A DNA stretch of 64,000 nt, taken from positions 3,568,900 to 3,632,899 of the forward strand of contig OZ223259.1 of NCBI GenBank assembly GCA_965140555.1. Reading direction: 5' to 3'. The DNA is from UBA1351 sp965140555. Its GTDB lineage: Bacteria > Bacillota > Clostridia > Lachnospirales > Vallitaleaceae. Below the pieces are notes generated by a model. That model did not search any database, had not been told where the DNA came from, and saw nothing but the letters and a program-made list of their open reading frames with translations. Every line of letters starts with the position of its first letter. The first letter of the stretch is position 1. Shown here in pieces: positions 27,294 through 34,697 of this stretch. The position numbers were made by a program, and so were the translations under genes.

Positions 27294-27414
27294 TGATTAG
27301 CCCGACAAAAGCAAGTTTCACTAAATTCATAGACAATATATAGATGACGTAGAGGCGTTCGTAACACTATATTGTCTATGAAAGTTCAACTATATGCTTT
27401 TGTCGAGCTAATCA
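27294..27414 (+). repeat. 121-bp palindromic repeat, copy B
   Basis: Begins TGATTAGCCCGACAAAAGC and ends GAGCTAATCA, tandem to copy A and nearly identical to it. Its two ends are better matched to each other (GCCCGACAAAAGC versus GCTTTTGTCGAGC). A TATAAT at 27437-27442 lies just downstream and probably belongs to the ade promoter. Confidence 0.88.
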
Positions 27415-27473
27415 TTATATTAATGTTTCTTCCTATTATAATGTTACATAGAAAGTATTGAAAGGAGACCTAT

Positions 27474-29186
27474 ATGGAACAACAATTGAAATTAGATAAA
27501 GTATTGGGTCGTCAATCGGTAGAGTTGGTTCTTACGAATGGAAAGCTATTAAATGTCTACAATGGTGCGATTGAGAAGACAGATATAGCCATTGACAGTG
27601 GGCGTATTGTAGGGCTTGGGAGTGGTTATAAAGGAGACTGTGTTATCGATTTGGAAGGTCAGTATGTAGCTCCCGGTTTCATAGACGGACATGTGCACAT
27701 TGAATCGTCTATGATGACGCCTACAGGATTTGCGGAGGCAGTATTGGCACATGGAACAACAACGGTTATTGCAGATCCCCATGAAATAGCCAATGTATGT
27801 GGCCTTGATGGTATACGATACATGCTGGAATCCGCAAAAAAAGCGCCCATCGATGTCTATGTGATGTTGCCGTCCTGTGTTCCGAGTACAGAATTTGAAC
27901 ATGCGGGAGCCTGTTTATTAGCTGAGGACTTGTTAACGCTTATAGATGACGAACAGGTGATTGGATTAGGAGAGATGATGAATTACCCCGGGGTCTTAGC
28001 CGAGGATAAGACGGTTCATGATAAATTGAAGGCTTTTGAAACGAGGCGTATAGACGGACATGCACCCGGTTTGTCCGGAAAATCCTTGAATGCATACATA
28101 TATTCAGGTGTCACAACAGACCATGAGTGTGTCACACCGGAAGAACTTATGGAAAAAGTCGGAAAAGGAATGTATATACACTTGCGAGAAGGGTCTGCTA
28201 CTCGGAATGTTCGGGAACTATCCAAAGGAATTACGGCGAGTAATAATAGATGGCTAATGTTATGTACAGATGATAAACATCCTACGGACATTTTGGATGA
28301 AGGGCACATTAATTATAATATGAAAATACTAACTGAAGAAAAAATTCCTGTTATGACAGCCTTACAAATGGCGACGATTAATAGTGCAACCTGCTATGGA
28401 TTGTCTAGAAAAGGAGCGATAGCGCCCGGTTATGATGCGGATCTTGTTATTCTGTCGAGTATCGAGGACTGGACAGTAGAAGATGTATATAAAAATGGAA
28501 AACAGGTTGTAAAAAATGGGGCAATCATGAATCCGATTCAGCCGTATATAGACAAAAAGGTGGAACAGACCATCCATGTAGAAGCGGTGACAGCAGATGC
28601 GTTTGTCATGCCTTTGGAGAGTGATGTTGTCCATGTCATTCAATTAATCACAAATCAAATCCTTACAAGAAAGGTCACAAGAAAGGTGGATGTAGAGGGT
28701 GGTATCTATAAGCATAACAGCAAATTGGATATACTAAAACTAGCAGTTATTGAGCGTCATTCGGATACAAAGCAGATTGGAAAAGGGCTTGTAGAAGGAT
28801 TTGGTTTGAAAAATGGAGCTATTGCGCTATCCATCGCCCACGATTCACACAACATCATTGTCATTGGCGATTCAGACGATGCCATGGCTATTGCAGTCAA
28901 TGCCCTTCGCGATAATCAAGGAGGGATTGCCATAGCATCGAAAGAAGAAGTACTTGGTATTCTACCTCTAGAAGTAGGCGGATTGATGACGAATGCACCT
29001 TATATGGAAGTCGTTGATACATTGAGGAAGCTGGAACACATGGCTAAAACGATGGGAGTATCTGATGGTGTTGATCCATTTTTGACCCTTGCATTCTTGG
29101 CATTGCCGGTTATTCCGGAACTTAAAGTGACCGATCAAGGCCTTTTTGATGTAACGACATTCAAATTTATTCCTGTTGAAGCATAG
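27474..29186 (+). CDS. ade: Adenine deaminase
   Basis: 570 residues, the usual length for the Ade amidohydrolase family. The metal site has GFIDGHVHIESSMMTP (H-x-H), and the usual ADPHEIANVCG, GLGEMMNYPGV, IDGHAPGLSGKSLNAYIYSG and TTDHECVTPEE follow, with LMLCTDDKHP for the late Asp. The C-terminal Ade-specific domain includes LVEGFGLKNGAIALSIAHDSHNIIVIG. It converts adenine to hypoxanthine and ammonia for purine salvage. AAAGGAG precedes the ATG. It lies just upstream of the nif cluster in the same direction, but a 538-bp regulatory gap separates them. Confidence 0.97.
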   Translation: MEQQLKLDKVLGRQSVELVLTNGKLLNVYNGAIEKTDIAIDSGRIVGLGSGYKGDCVIDLEGQYVAPGFIDGHVHIESSMMTPTGFAEAVLAHGTTTVIADPHEIANVCGLDGIRYMLESAKKAPIDVYVMLPSCVPSTEFEHAGACLLAEDLLTLIDDEQVIGLGEMMNYPGVLAEDKTVHDKLKAFETRRIDGHAPGLSGKSLNAYIYSGVTTDHECVTPEELMEKVGKGMYIHLREGSATRNVRELSKGITASNNRWLMLCTDDKHPTDILDEGHINYNMKILTEEKIPVMTALQMATINSATCYGLSRKGAIAPGYDADLVILSSIEDWTVEDVYKNGKQVVKNGAIMNPIQPYIDKKVEQTIHVEAVTADAFVMPLESDVVHVIQLITNQILTRKVTRKVDVEGGIYKHNSKLDILKLAVIERHSDTKQIGKGLVEGFGLKNGAIALSIAHDSHNIIVIGDSDDAMAIAVNALRDNQGGIAIASKEEVLGILPLEVGGLMTNAPYMEVVDTLRKLEHMAKTMGVSDGVDPFLTLAFLALPVIPELKVTDQGLFDVTTFKFIPVEA

Positions 29187-29210
29187 AATACTGCAAAATA
29201 TAGGCAAAAA

Positions 29211-29229
29211 TGACGGAAGATTTCTTGCA
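29211..29229 (+). promoter_or_regulatory. 19-bp direct repeat upstream of nifH, copy 1
   Basis: TGACGGAAGATTTCTTGCA, identical to the copy at 29450-29468 and 239 bases from it. It lies just after the ade stop. The spacing GG-N10-GC with a TTGCA end is compatible with a sigma-54 -24/-12 element, but the -24 part is only a partial match. An activator site is the other option. Confidence 0.55.
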
Positions 29230-29342
29230 TGACTTCTCATAAGAGACAGCTATTCGAGCAAAAGTCGGCAAATGGGATAAGAAAAAATAAAAGCAACAAA
29301 AAAAGTTAAAAATATCATATGTACCATAGACTGAAGGGATAA

Positions 29343-29361
29343 ATTGTACAAAATGCACAAT
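29343..29361 (+). promoter_or_regulatory. ATTGT-N9-ACAAT dyad upstream of nifH
   Basis: ATTGT (29343-29347) and ACAAT (29357-29361) form a 19-bp dyad about 90 bases upstream of the second 19-bp repeat. Part of it, ACAAAATGCA (29348-29357), recurs at 29411-29420. This is a reasonable place for an activator. Its centre spacing is one base short of the NifA-type TGT-N10-ACA pattern. Confidence 0.4.
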
Positions 29362-29449
29362 GTATATTGAGAAGGATTATCATTACATCCCTGTATATAA
29401 AATAAAACTGACAAAATGCATGAAAAGATATCACTTATTCAAGACTGAT

Positions 29450-29511
29450 TGACGGAAGATTTCTTGCAATAAATAAAAAGTGTTGTCATAGTCAGAAAAC
29501 TATGATACATT
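29450..29511 (+). promoter_or_regulatory. Probable nifH promoter region with 19-bp repeat copy 2 and internal dyad
   Basis: The second TGACGGAAGATTTCTTGCA is at 29450-29468. TTGTCA (29483-29488), 17 bases, TACATT (29506-29511) is a candidate sigma-A promoter. Its spacer carries the dyad TCATAGT (29486-29492) / ACTATGA (29499-29505), a position where a repressor or a MerR-like distorting activator could act. Whether transcription starts from the sigma-A-like or the sigma-54-like element cannot be decided by reading. Confidence 0.5.
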
Positions 29512-29520
29512 AGTTTCAAC

Positions 29521-29686
29521 ATACCGAGGGCGGTATTTTAGACAAAGGAGTCTTACAAGCTGGTCACAACATGGCTATCTTGTAAGGCTCCTTTGTGATT
29601 ACTCACAAGAGTCTACCTCAATGATAAAGCTGACAAATGTAAATCGAAAATCATGAGATGTTAACCAACGTAGGTGTTGGCTTAAC
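29521..29686 (+). other. Structured 5' leader of nifH
   Basis: Three stem-loops lie between the probable promoter and the gene. ATACCG-AGGG-CGGTAT (29521-29536) is at the likely 5' end. A 17-bp stem runs CAAAGGAGTCTTACAAG (29543-29559) with CTTGTAAGGCTCCTTTG (29579-29595), containing one G-U pair and a 19-base loop. A smaller one is GTTAACCAAC (29660-29669) with GTTGGCTTAAC (29676-29686). No known riboswitch class was recognised. It may stabilise the abundant nifH message or be a regulatory leader. Confidence 0.5.
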
Positions 29687-29724
29687 GGTTTCAAGTTATT
29701 ATCTTTTTTGAAAGGGTGAAATGT

Positions 29725-30546
29725 ATGAGACAAGTTGCTATTTATGGAAAAGGTGGTATTGGAAAATCCACTACAACACAAAACTTAACAGTAGCATTAG
29801 CGGAAGCAGGCAAAGAGATTATGATCGTCGGATGCGATCCCAAAGCGGATTCAACACGATTGATTCTTAATGGATTGGCACAACAAACAGTTCTTGACAC
29901 ACTACGTGAAGAAGGCGAAGATATTGAATTGGATAATATTTTGAAAACCGGTTATGGCGGTATTCGATGTGTTGAGTCCGGTGGACCTGAACCGGGTGTC
30001 GGATGTGCCGGACGTGGTATTATTACTTCAATCAATATGTTGGAACAACTAGGTGCCTATACGGAAGATTTGGATTATGTATTTTATGATGTCCTTGGTG
30101 ATGTTGTGTGTGGAGGTTTTGCTATGCCGATTCGCGAAGGTAAAGCCGAAGAAATCTATATAGTAGCATCTGGTGAAATGATGGCCATGTACGCAGCCAA
30201 TAATATTGCCAAAGGTATCTTGAAGTTTGCCGATACAGGCGGAACACGACTTGGTGGTATTATCTGTAACTCACGGAAAGTTGACAATGAGTTTGAAATG
30301 TTGACAGCCTTTGCAAAAGAATTGGGCACACAACTGATTCATTTTGTACCACGTAACAATATTGTACAACATGCGGAAATCAACAAAAAAACGGTTATTG
30401 ACTATGATCCCACATGTGAACAAGCAGATGAGTACAGAACATTGGCAAGTAACATTGATAACAACGATATGTTTGTTGTTCCTAAACCGATGACACAAGA
30501 TCGCCTAGAAGAAATCCTCATGGATCATGGACTTTTGGGTGTATAA
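29725..30546 (+). CDS. nifH: Nitrogenase iron protein (dinitrogenase reductase)
   Basis: 273 residues from ATG 29725, with AAAGGG 8 bases before; an in-frame GTG at 29716 is less likely. The P-loop is GKGGIGKST. The [4Fe-4S] ligands are in GVGCAGRG (with the Arg used for ADP-ribosylation in some species) and DVVCGGFAMPI. DPKADST and YDVLGDVVCGG are the switch regions. The dimer passes electrons one at a time to NifDK with ATP hydrolysis, and also serves in FeMo-co maturation. It is the first gene of the nif cluster and has its own regulatory region and a following stem-loop. Confidence 0.98.
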   Translation: MRQVAIYGKGGIGKSTTTQNLTVALAEAGKEIMIVGCDPKADSTRLILNGLAQQTVLDTLREEGEDIELDNILKTGYGGIRCVESGGPEPGVGCAGRGIITSINMLEQLGAYTEDLDYVFYDVLGDVVCGGFAMPIREGKAEEIYIVASGEMMAMYAANNIAKGILKFADTGGTRLGGIICNSRKVDNEFEMLTAFAKELGTQLIHFVPRNNIVQHAEINKKTVIDYDPTCEQADEYRTLASNIDNNDMFVVPKPMTQDRLEEILMDHGLLGV

Positions 30547-30548
30547 CA

Positions 30549-30594
30549 AAAGAGAAATAAACCAAGCCGGCAAGCAAAGAATTTATTTCTCTTT
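30549..30594 (+). other. Stem-loop after nifH
   Basis: AAAGAGAAATAAA (30549-30561) and TTTATTTCTCTTT (30582-30594) are perfectly complementary, starting two bases after the nifH stop. It may partly terminate or protect the nifH message so that NifH exceeds the later products. Two smaller hairpins follow in the same 336-bp gap: ATGAGC/GCTCAT at 30616-30630 and CGTAAAAGG/CCTTTTACG at 30652-30684. Confidence 0.65.
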
Positions 30595-30699
30595 CATTTA
30601 TAGGTCTATACCTTTATGAGCAGAGCTCATTTATAATTATATCAAATGAAACGTAAAAGGGCAATTAGAACCTGTCCTTTTACGAATTCTCTCATAGGT

Positions 30700-30820
30700 T
30701 GATTAGGTCGACAAAAGCATATAGTTGAACTTTCATATACATTATAGTGTTACGAATGTAACTACGTCATCTATATAGTGTATGTGAATTTAGTGAAACT
30801 TTCTTTTGTCGGGCTAATCA
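30700..30820 (-). repeat. 121-bp palindromic repeat, copy C (between nifH and nifI1)
   Basis: Runs TGATTAGGTCGACAAAAGC to GGGCTAATCA. It is inverted relative to copies A and B, since the arm with ATAGTTGAACTTTC comes first on the plus strand. It occupies most of the second half of the nifH-nifI1 gap. Confidence 0.85.
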
Positions 30821-30882
30821 TAGATTCAATAGACGGTAACAAGACAATTACATAGAGATTCCCCTTATTAGGAGGTCGTAGA

Positions 30883-31206
30883 ATGAAGATCATACGTGCA
30901 ATAGTAAGACCTGAAAAAGCATCGTTTATTATGGATGAATTGAAGGATGCCGGATATCCGGCTGTAACCAAGATTGATGTTGTAGGACGCGGAAAGCAAC
31001 GTGGTGTCAAGGTGGGTAATGTACATTATGATGAAATTCCGAAAGAAATGTTGATGATGGTTGTTGAAGATACATCCGTTGATGAAATCGTTAAAATTAT
31101 TTCCAAAAATGCAAAAACAGGTGATGGGACCTTTGGAGACGGTAAAATTTTTGTGGGAACCATTGATGAGGCCTATACCATTAGTAGTGGCTCGGTCGGT
31201 CTGTAG
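30883..31206 (+). CDS. nifI1: Nitrogenase-specific PII-like protein NifI1
   Basis: 107 residues of the GlnB (PII) superfamily. MKIIRAIVRPEKASFIMDEL starts the ferredoxin-like fold, YPAVTKIDVVGRGKQRGVK leads into a T-loop shorter than in true PII, and TGDGTFGDGKIFVGTIDEAY is the C-terminal signature. NifI1 and NifI2 together bind NifDK and block it when ammonium raises 2-oxoglutarate-dependent signals (known from methanogens and Clostridia). AGGAGG stands before the ATG, and nifI2 follows 11 bases later. Confidence 0.95.
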   Translation: MKIIRAIVRPEKASFIMDELKDAGYPAVTKIDVVGRGKQRGVKVGNVHYDEIPKEMLMMVVEDTSVDEIVKIISKNAKTGDGTFGDGKIFVGTIDEAYTISSGSVGL

Positions 31207-31217
31207 GAGGTGTTTAG

Positions 31218-31601
31218 GTGAAGGAAGTATTAGCCATTATACGAATGAATAAGATTGGTGATACCAAAAAAGCCTTATCAGAAGCAGGCTATCCATCAAT
31301 CACATGTCGAAAAGTTCACGGTAGAGGAAAGAAGAAGGTTGATTTTGAGCTCATTGAAGAGTTGATTGACGGTCAACCGGTTGCAGAGCCCCAAGTATTA
31401 GAGTCTATATCTGAAAATCATCGACTAATTGCAAAACGATTAGTAACCTTAATTGTTGATGATAAGGATTATAAAGAGGTTGTTGATCTTATTATCAAGG
31501 CCAATAAGACAGGAAATATGGGAGACGGACGTATTTTTGTTTCTACCATAGACGATGCTATACGTGTACGTACAGACGAAACAGGTGTAGCAGCCATTTA
31601 G
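31218..31601 (+). CDS. nifI2: Nitrogenase-specific PII-like protein NifI2
   Basis: 127 residues from a GTG start with AGGAGG at 31205-31210. The PII fold is seen in VLAIIRMNKIGDTKKALSEAGYPSITCRKVHGRGKKK. A longer T-loop-like insertion (ELIEELIDGQPVAEPQV) is typical of the NifI2 type, and GNMGDGRIFVSTIDDAIRVRT ends the fold. It is the partner of NifI1 in reversible inhibition of dinitrogenase. It is tightly packed between nifI1 and nifD. Confidence 0.95.
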   Translation: MKEVLAIIRMNKIGDTKKALSEAGYPSITCRKVHGRGKKKVDFELIEELIDGQPVAEPQVLESISENHRLIAKRLVTLIVDDKDYKEVVDLIIKANKTGNMGDGRIFVSTIDDAIRVRTDETGVAAI

Positions 31602-31616
31602 AAAGAGGTGAAGAAC

Positions 31617-33224
31617 ATGTCAGATACGATAAAAGTTGTTGACGAGATATTGGATGCTTATCCGGCGAAAGTCATGAAGAATCGAAAAAGTCATATGTTG
31701 ATTAAGAATAGCGAAGAAACTCAAGAAATCATGGCCAATTCAAGAACCGTTCCGGGGATTATTACCAATCGAGGCTGTTGTTATGCCGGTTGTAAAGGTG
31801 TTGTAGTCGGGCCGATTGTTGACATGGTTCATATAGTACATGGTCCTGTAGGATGCTCCTATTATGCATGGCAAACACGACGTAATAAAGGAAAAGCCCG
31901 GGAAGGCGGACAAAATTTCTTGGAATATGCATTCACAACAGATATGCAAGAGAGTGATATTGTTTTTGGTGGTGAGAAAAAACTAAGAGCTGCCATCGAT
32001 GAAGCGGTTGAATTATTCCACCCAAAAGCAATCTCCATAAGTGCTACCTGTCCTGTTGGGCTTATTGGAGATGATATTAACGCGATAGCAAGAGAAATGT
32101 CGGAAAAACATGATGTGCAAATTCTAGCCTTTAACTGTGAAGGTTATAAAGGTGTCTCCCAATCCGCAGGTCATCATATTGCCAACAATAAATTTATGAC
32201 AGATGTCATTGGAAATAACGATGCACCGGTAAAAGAATTCTCGATCAATCTACTAGGAGAGTACAATATTGGTGGTGACGAGTGGGAAATTTCACGTGTT
32301 CTCCACAAAATTGGTTACAATATCGTATCCACGATGACCGGTAACGGTTCGATTGAAGAGATTGCAAACGCACATAAAGCGGATTTGAATGTTATACAAT
32401 GTCATCGTTCCATTAACTACATCGCTGAGATGATTGAAACAAAGTATGGTGCCCCATGGATCAAGGTGAACTTTATCGGGGTGGAATCCTTTACTAAATC
32501 CTTAAGAGATATGGCCTTGTACTTTGGTGATGAAGCACTCATTAAGCGTACAGAAGAGGTTATAGCAGAAGAAGTTGCAGAAATTGAAGATGAAATTGCA
32601 GGCTACAAAGAAAAGCTAGACGGCAAAACAGCAGTTCTTTTTGTTGGTGGATCAAGAGCCCATCACTATCAAGGATTACTACGAGAAATCGGTATTGAAA
32701 CCGTTGTTGCCGGCTATGAATTCGGACATAGAGATGACTATGAAGGGCGTGATGTTATTCCTTACATTAAAGTCGATGCAGATAGTCGTAATATTGAAGA
32801 GATTCATGTGGAAAAGGATGAAAAAAATTATTCCTTAAGAATTCCTGAAACACGCCGGGAAATACTTAAAGAAAAGCTACAATTTTCACATTATGCCGGT
32901 TTAATTAAGGAAATGAAGGACGGAAGTCTCATCATTGATGATTTGAACCACTTGGAAACAGAAAAGATTATTGATGTATTAAAGCCTGAGTTTTTTGGTT
33001 CAGGTGTCAAAGATAAATATATTATTCAAAAAATGGGTGTCTACTCCAAGCAATTACATTCCTATGATTACTCAGGTCCTTATGCCGGCTATAAAGGTGC
33101 ATTAAACTTTGCCAGAGACGTAGCAGCAGGTATATTAACCCCGGCATGGTCCTATATTACAGCGCCGTGGAACAAAGAACCGTTACTTAACGGTAAAGTG
33201 GAAGGAGTTGAAAAGGTATGCTAG
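31617..33224 (+). CDS. nifD: Nitrogenase molybdenum-iron protein alpha chain
   Basis: 535 residues from ATG 31617; GAAAGAGG ends 9 bases before. A GTG at 31608 is possible but sits on the ribosome site. P-cluster ligands are in NRGCCYAGCKG, HGPVGCSYYAW and SATCPVGLIGDD. The FeMo-co Cys ligand is in NVIQCHRSINY, and the cofactor His lies in the HSYDYSGPYAGYKGALNF region. The length and the extra segment around residues 380-430 match the clostridial NifD type, which carries an insertion of roughly 50 residues. It overlaps nifK by 7 bases. Confidence 0.97.
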   Translation: MSDTIKVVDEILDAYPAKVMKNRKSHMLIKNSEETQEIMANSRTVPGIITNRGCCYAGCKGVVVGPIVDMVHIVHGPVGCSYYAWQTRRNKGKAREGGQNFLEYAFTTDMQESDIVFGGEKKLRAAIDEAVELFHPKAISISATCPVGLIGDDINAIAREMSEKHDVQILAFNCEGYKGVSQSAGHHIANNKFMTDVIGNNDAPVKEFSINLLGEYNIGGDEWEISRVLHKIGYNIVSTMTGNGSIEEIANAHKADLNVIQCHRSINYIAEMIETKYGAPWIKVNFIGVESFTKSLRDMALYFGDEALIKRTEEVIAEEVAEIEDEIAGYKEKLDGKTAVLFVGGSRAHHYQGLLREIGIETVVAGYEFGHRDDYEGRDVIPYIKVDADSRNIEEIHVEKDEKNYSLRIPETRREILKEKLQFSHYAGLIKEMKDGSLIIDDLNHLETEKIIDVLKPEFFGSGVKDKYIIQKMGVYSKQLHSYDYSGPYAGYKGALNFARDVAAGILTPAWSYITAPWNKEPLLNGKVEGVEKVC

Positions 33225-34585
33225 ATCAAACACAAGGCACATACGAAAAAAGAAAAGGGTTGAAAATTAATCCGGCCAAAACATGTCAACCGATTGGTGC
33301 TATGTATGCGGCTCTAGGTATTCATAACTGCCTACCTCATAGTCATGGTTCTCAAGGGTGTTGCTCTTATCATAGAATGCATTTAACACGTCACTACCGT
33401 GACCCGATTGTAGCATCGACAAGCTCTTTTACAGAAGGCGCATGTGTTTTCGGGGGTAAATCCAACTTGAAAAAAGGTCTTGAAAATGTTTTCCATATCT
33501 ATAATCCGGATGTGGTTGCTGTTAACACAACCTGCTTATCAGAAACAATTGGTGATGATTTAGGTGAAATTGTGCGTTCTACCAATGTTCCGGAAGGAAA
33601 GACTGTATTATACGCCAATACGCCGAGCTATGTAGGTTCTCATGTTACCGGGTTTTCCAATATGTGTAAAGCTATGGTTACCCATTTGGCAGAAAAAAAG
33701 GAAGGGAAAAAAGCAAAAGGCATTACGCTTTTCCCAGGATATGTAGAGCCAAGTGATATGATGGAAATCAAGCGTATGACGGAATTGTTAAAAGTTCCTT
33801 ATACAATGTATCCGGACACATCTAAAGTGGTTGCTACGCCTAATACAGGTCATTATGAGATGTATCCTGAAGGCGGAACAACTGTTGCGGATATTAAGAA
33901 GTCCGGTAATAGTATAGCATCCATTGCACTAGGTAGTTTTTCTTCTAAAGATGCTGCTTATGAGTTGGAGAAAAAGTGTGATGTAACAGCCCATGTGCTA
34001 AAAGAGCCCATTGGGATTAAGGCAACAGATGCCTTTATCATGAGTTTGCTGGAAATTAATGGTGGTATTATTCCGAAAGAATTAGAGTATGAAAGAGGAC
34101 AATTGGTTGATGTTATGGTCGATGTCCATAACCATTATCATGGTAAAAAGGTGGCTTTGTTTGGTGATCCGGATATTTTAATAGCAATGACAGAATTTGT
34201 TATTGATTTAGGGATGATACCGACACTTGTTCTTACAGGAACTCCGGGAAAAGCTTTTGTGAAAGAAATACAAGAAATGTTTGATGCTGCCGGTTTGTCT
34301 GAAAGCCAAGTGATGGCGGAAGAAGATTTATTTGCCTTCCATCAAATCATCAAAGAAAATCCCGTAGATTTAATTATCGGTAATACCTACGGTAAGTATA
34401 TAGCCAGAGCAGAGAATGTTCCGTTAGTACGTATGGGATGGCCGATTCTTGACCGTGTTGGTCATAGTTACTTCCCTGTCGTTGGCTACAAAGGTGCACT
34501 ACGTATTATTGAAAAAATCACAACAGCATTGTTGGATCACTATGATCGAACATGTGCAGAAGAAGATTTCGAATTAGTTATGTAA
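33218..34585 (+). CDS. nifK: Nitrogenase molybdenum-iron protein beta chain
   Basis: 455 residues. P-cluster ligands are in NPAKTCQPIGAMYAALGI, SHGSQGCCSYHRMHLTRHY and VNTTCLSETIGDDLGEI. The protein lacks the N-terminal extension of about 50 residues found in proteobacterial NifK, as is normal for clostridial enzymes. It forms the alpha2-beta2 dinitrogenase with NifD. AAAGG-type ribosome binding lies inside the end of nifD, and translation is probably coupled. Confidence 0.97.
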   Translation: MLDQTQGTYEKRKGLKINPAKTCQPIGAMYAALGIHNCLPHSHGSQGCCSYHRMHLTRHYRDPIVASTSSFTEGACVFGGKSNLKKGLENVFHIYNPDVVAVNTTCLSETIGDDLGEIVRSTNVPEGKTVLYANTPSYVGSHVTGFSNMCKAMVTHLAEKKEGKKAKGITLFPGYVEPSDMMEIKRMTELLKVPYTMYPDTSKVVATPNTGHYEMYPEGGTTVADIKKSGNSIASIALGSFSSKDAAYELEKKCDVTAHVLKEPIGIKATDAFIMSLLEINGGIIPKELEYERGQLVDVMVDVHNHYHGKKVALFGDPDILIAMTEFVIDLGMIPTLVLTGTPGKAFVKEIQEMFDAAGLSESQVMAEEDLFAFHQIIKENPVDLIIGNTYGKYIARAENVPLVRMGWPILDRVGHSYFPVVGYKGALRIIEKITTALLDHYDRTCAEEDFELVM

Positions 34586-34593
34586 GCGTTTCA

Positions 34594-34661
34594 TGATTAG
34601 GGCGTCAAAAGCAAGTTTTCCTAAATTCATAGACAACTATAGGCTTTTGTCGACCTAATCA
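34594..34661 (+). repeat. Short (68-bp) copy D of the palindromic repeat (between nifK and nifE)
   Basis: It keeps the left arm (TGATTAGGGCGTCAAAAGC, CTAAATTCATAGACAA) and the right end (CTATAGGCTTTTGTCG, CTAATCA). The central part of the 121-bp form is missing. The joint falls at CAA, which occurs at both break points of the long form, so deletion through a short homology is likely. Confidence 0.8.
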
Positions 34662-34697
34662 TCTCATAGATATAGCAAGTAATAAGGAGGTACGTCC

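Noticed and set aside
27168..27414. Tandem copies A and B read as a possible CRISPR-like array
   Set aside because: Only two units, each 121 bp and palindromic, with a 5-bp gap and no spacers or cas genes.
29483..29511. GlnR/TnrA box in the nifH promoter
   Set aside because: The TGT and ACA half sites are too far apart for the TGTNA-N7-TNACA pattern.
29521..29595. ANTAR-type antitermination target (paired hexaloop hairpins)
   Set aside because: The first hairpin has a tetraloop and the second a 19-base loop, and no terminator follows.
31608..31616. GTG start for nifD at 31608
   Set aside because: It leaves almost no room after the GAAAGAGG ribosome site; ATG 31617 has better spacing.
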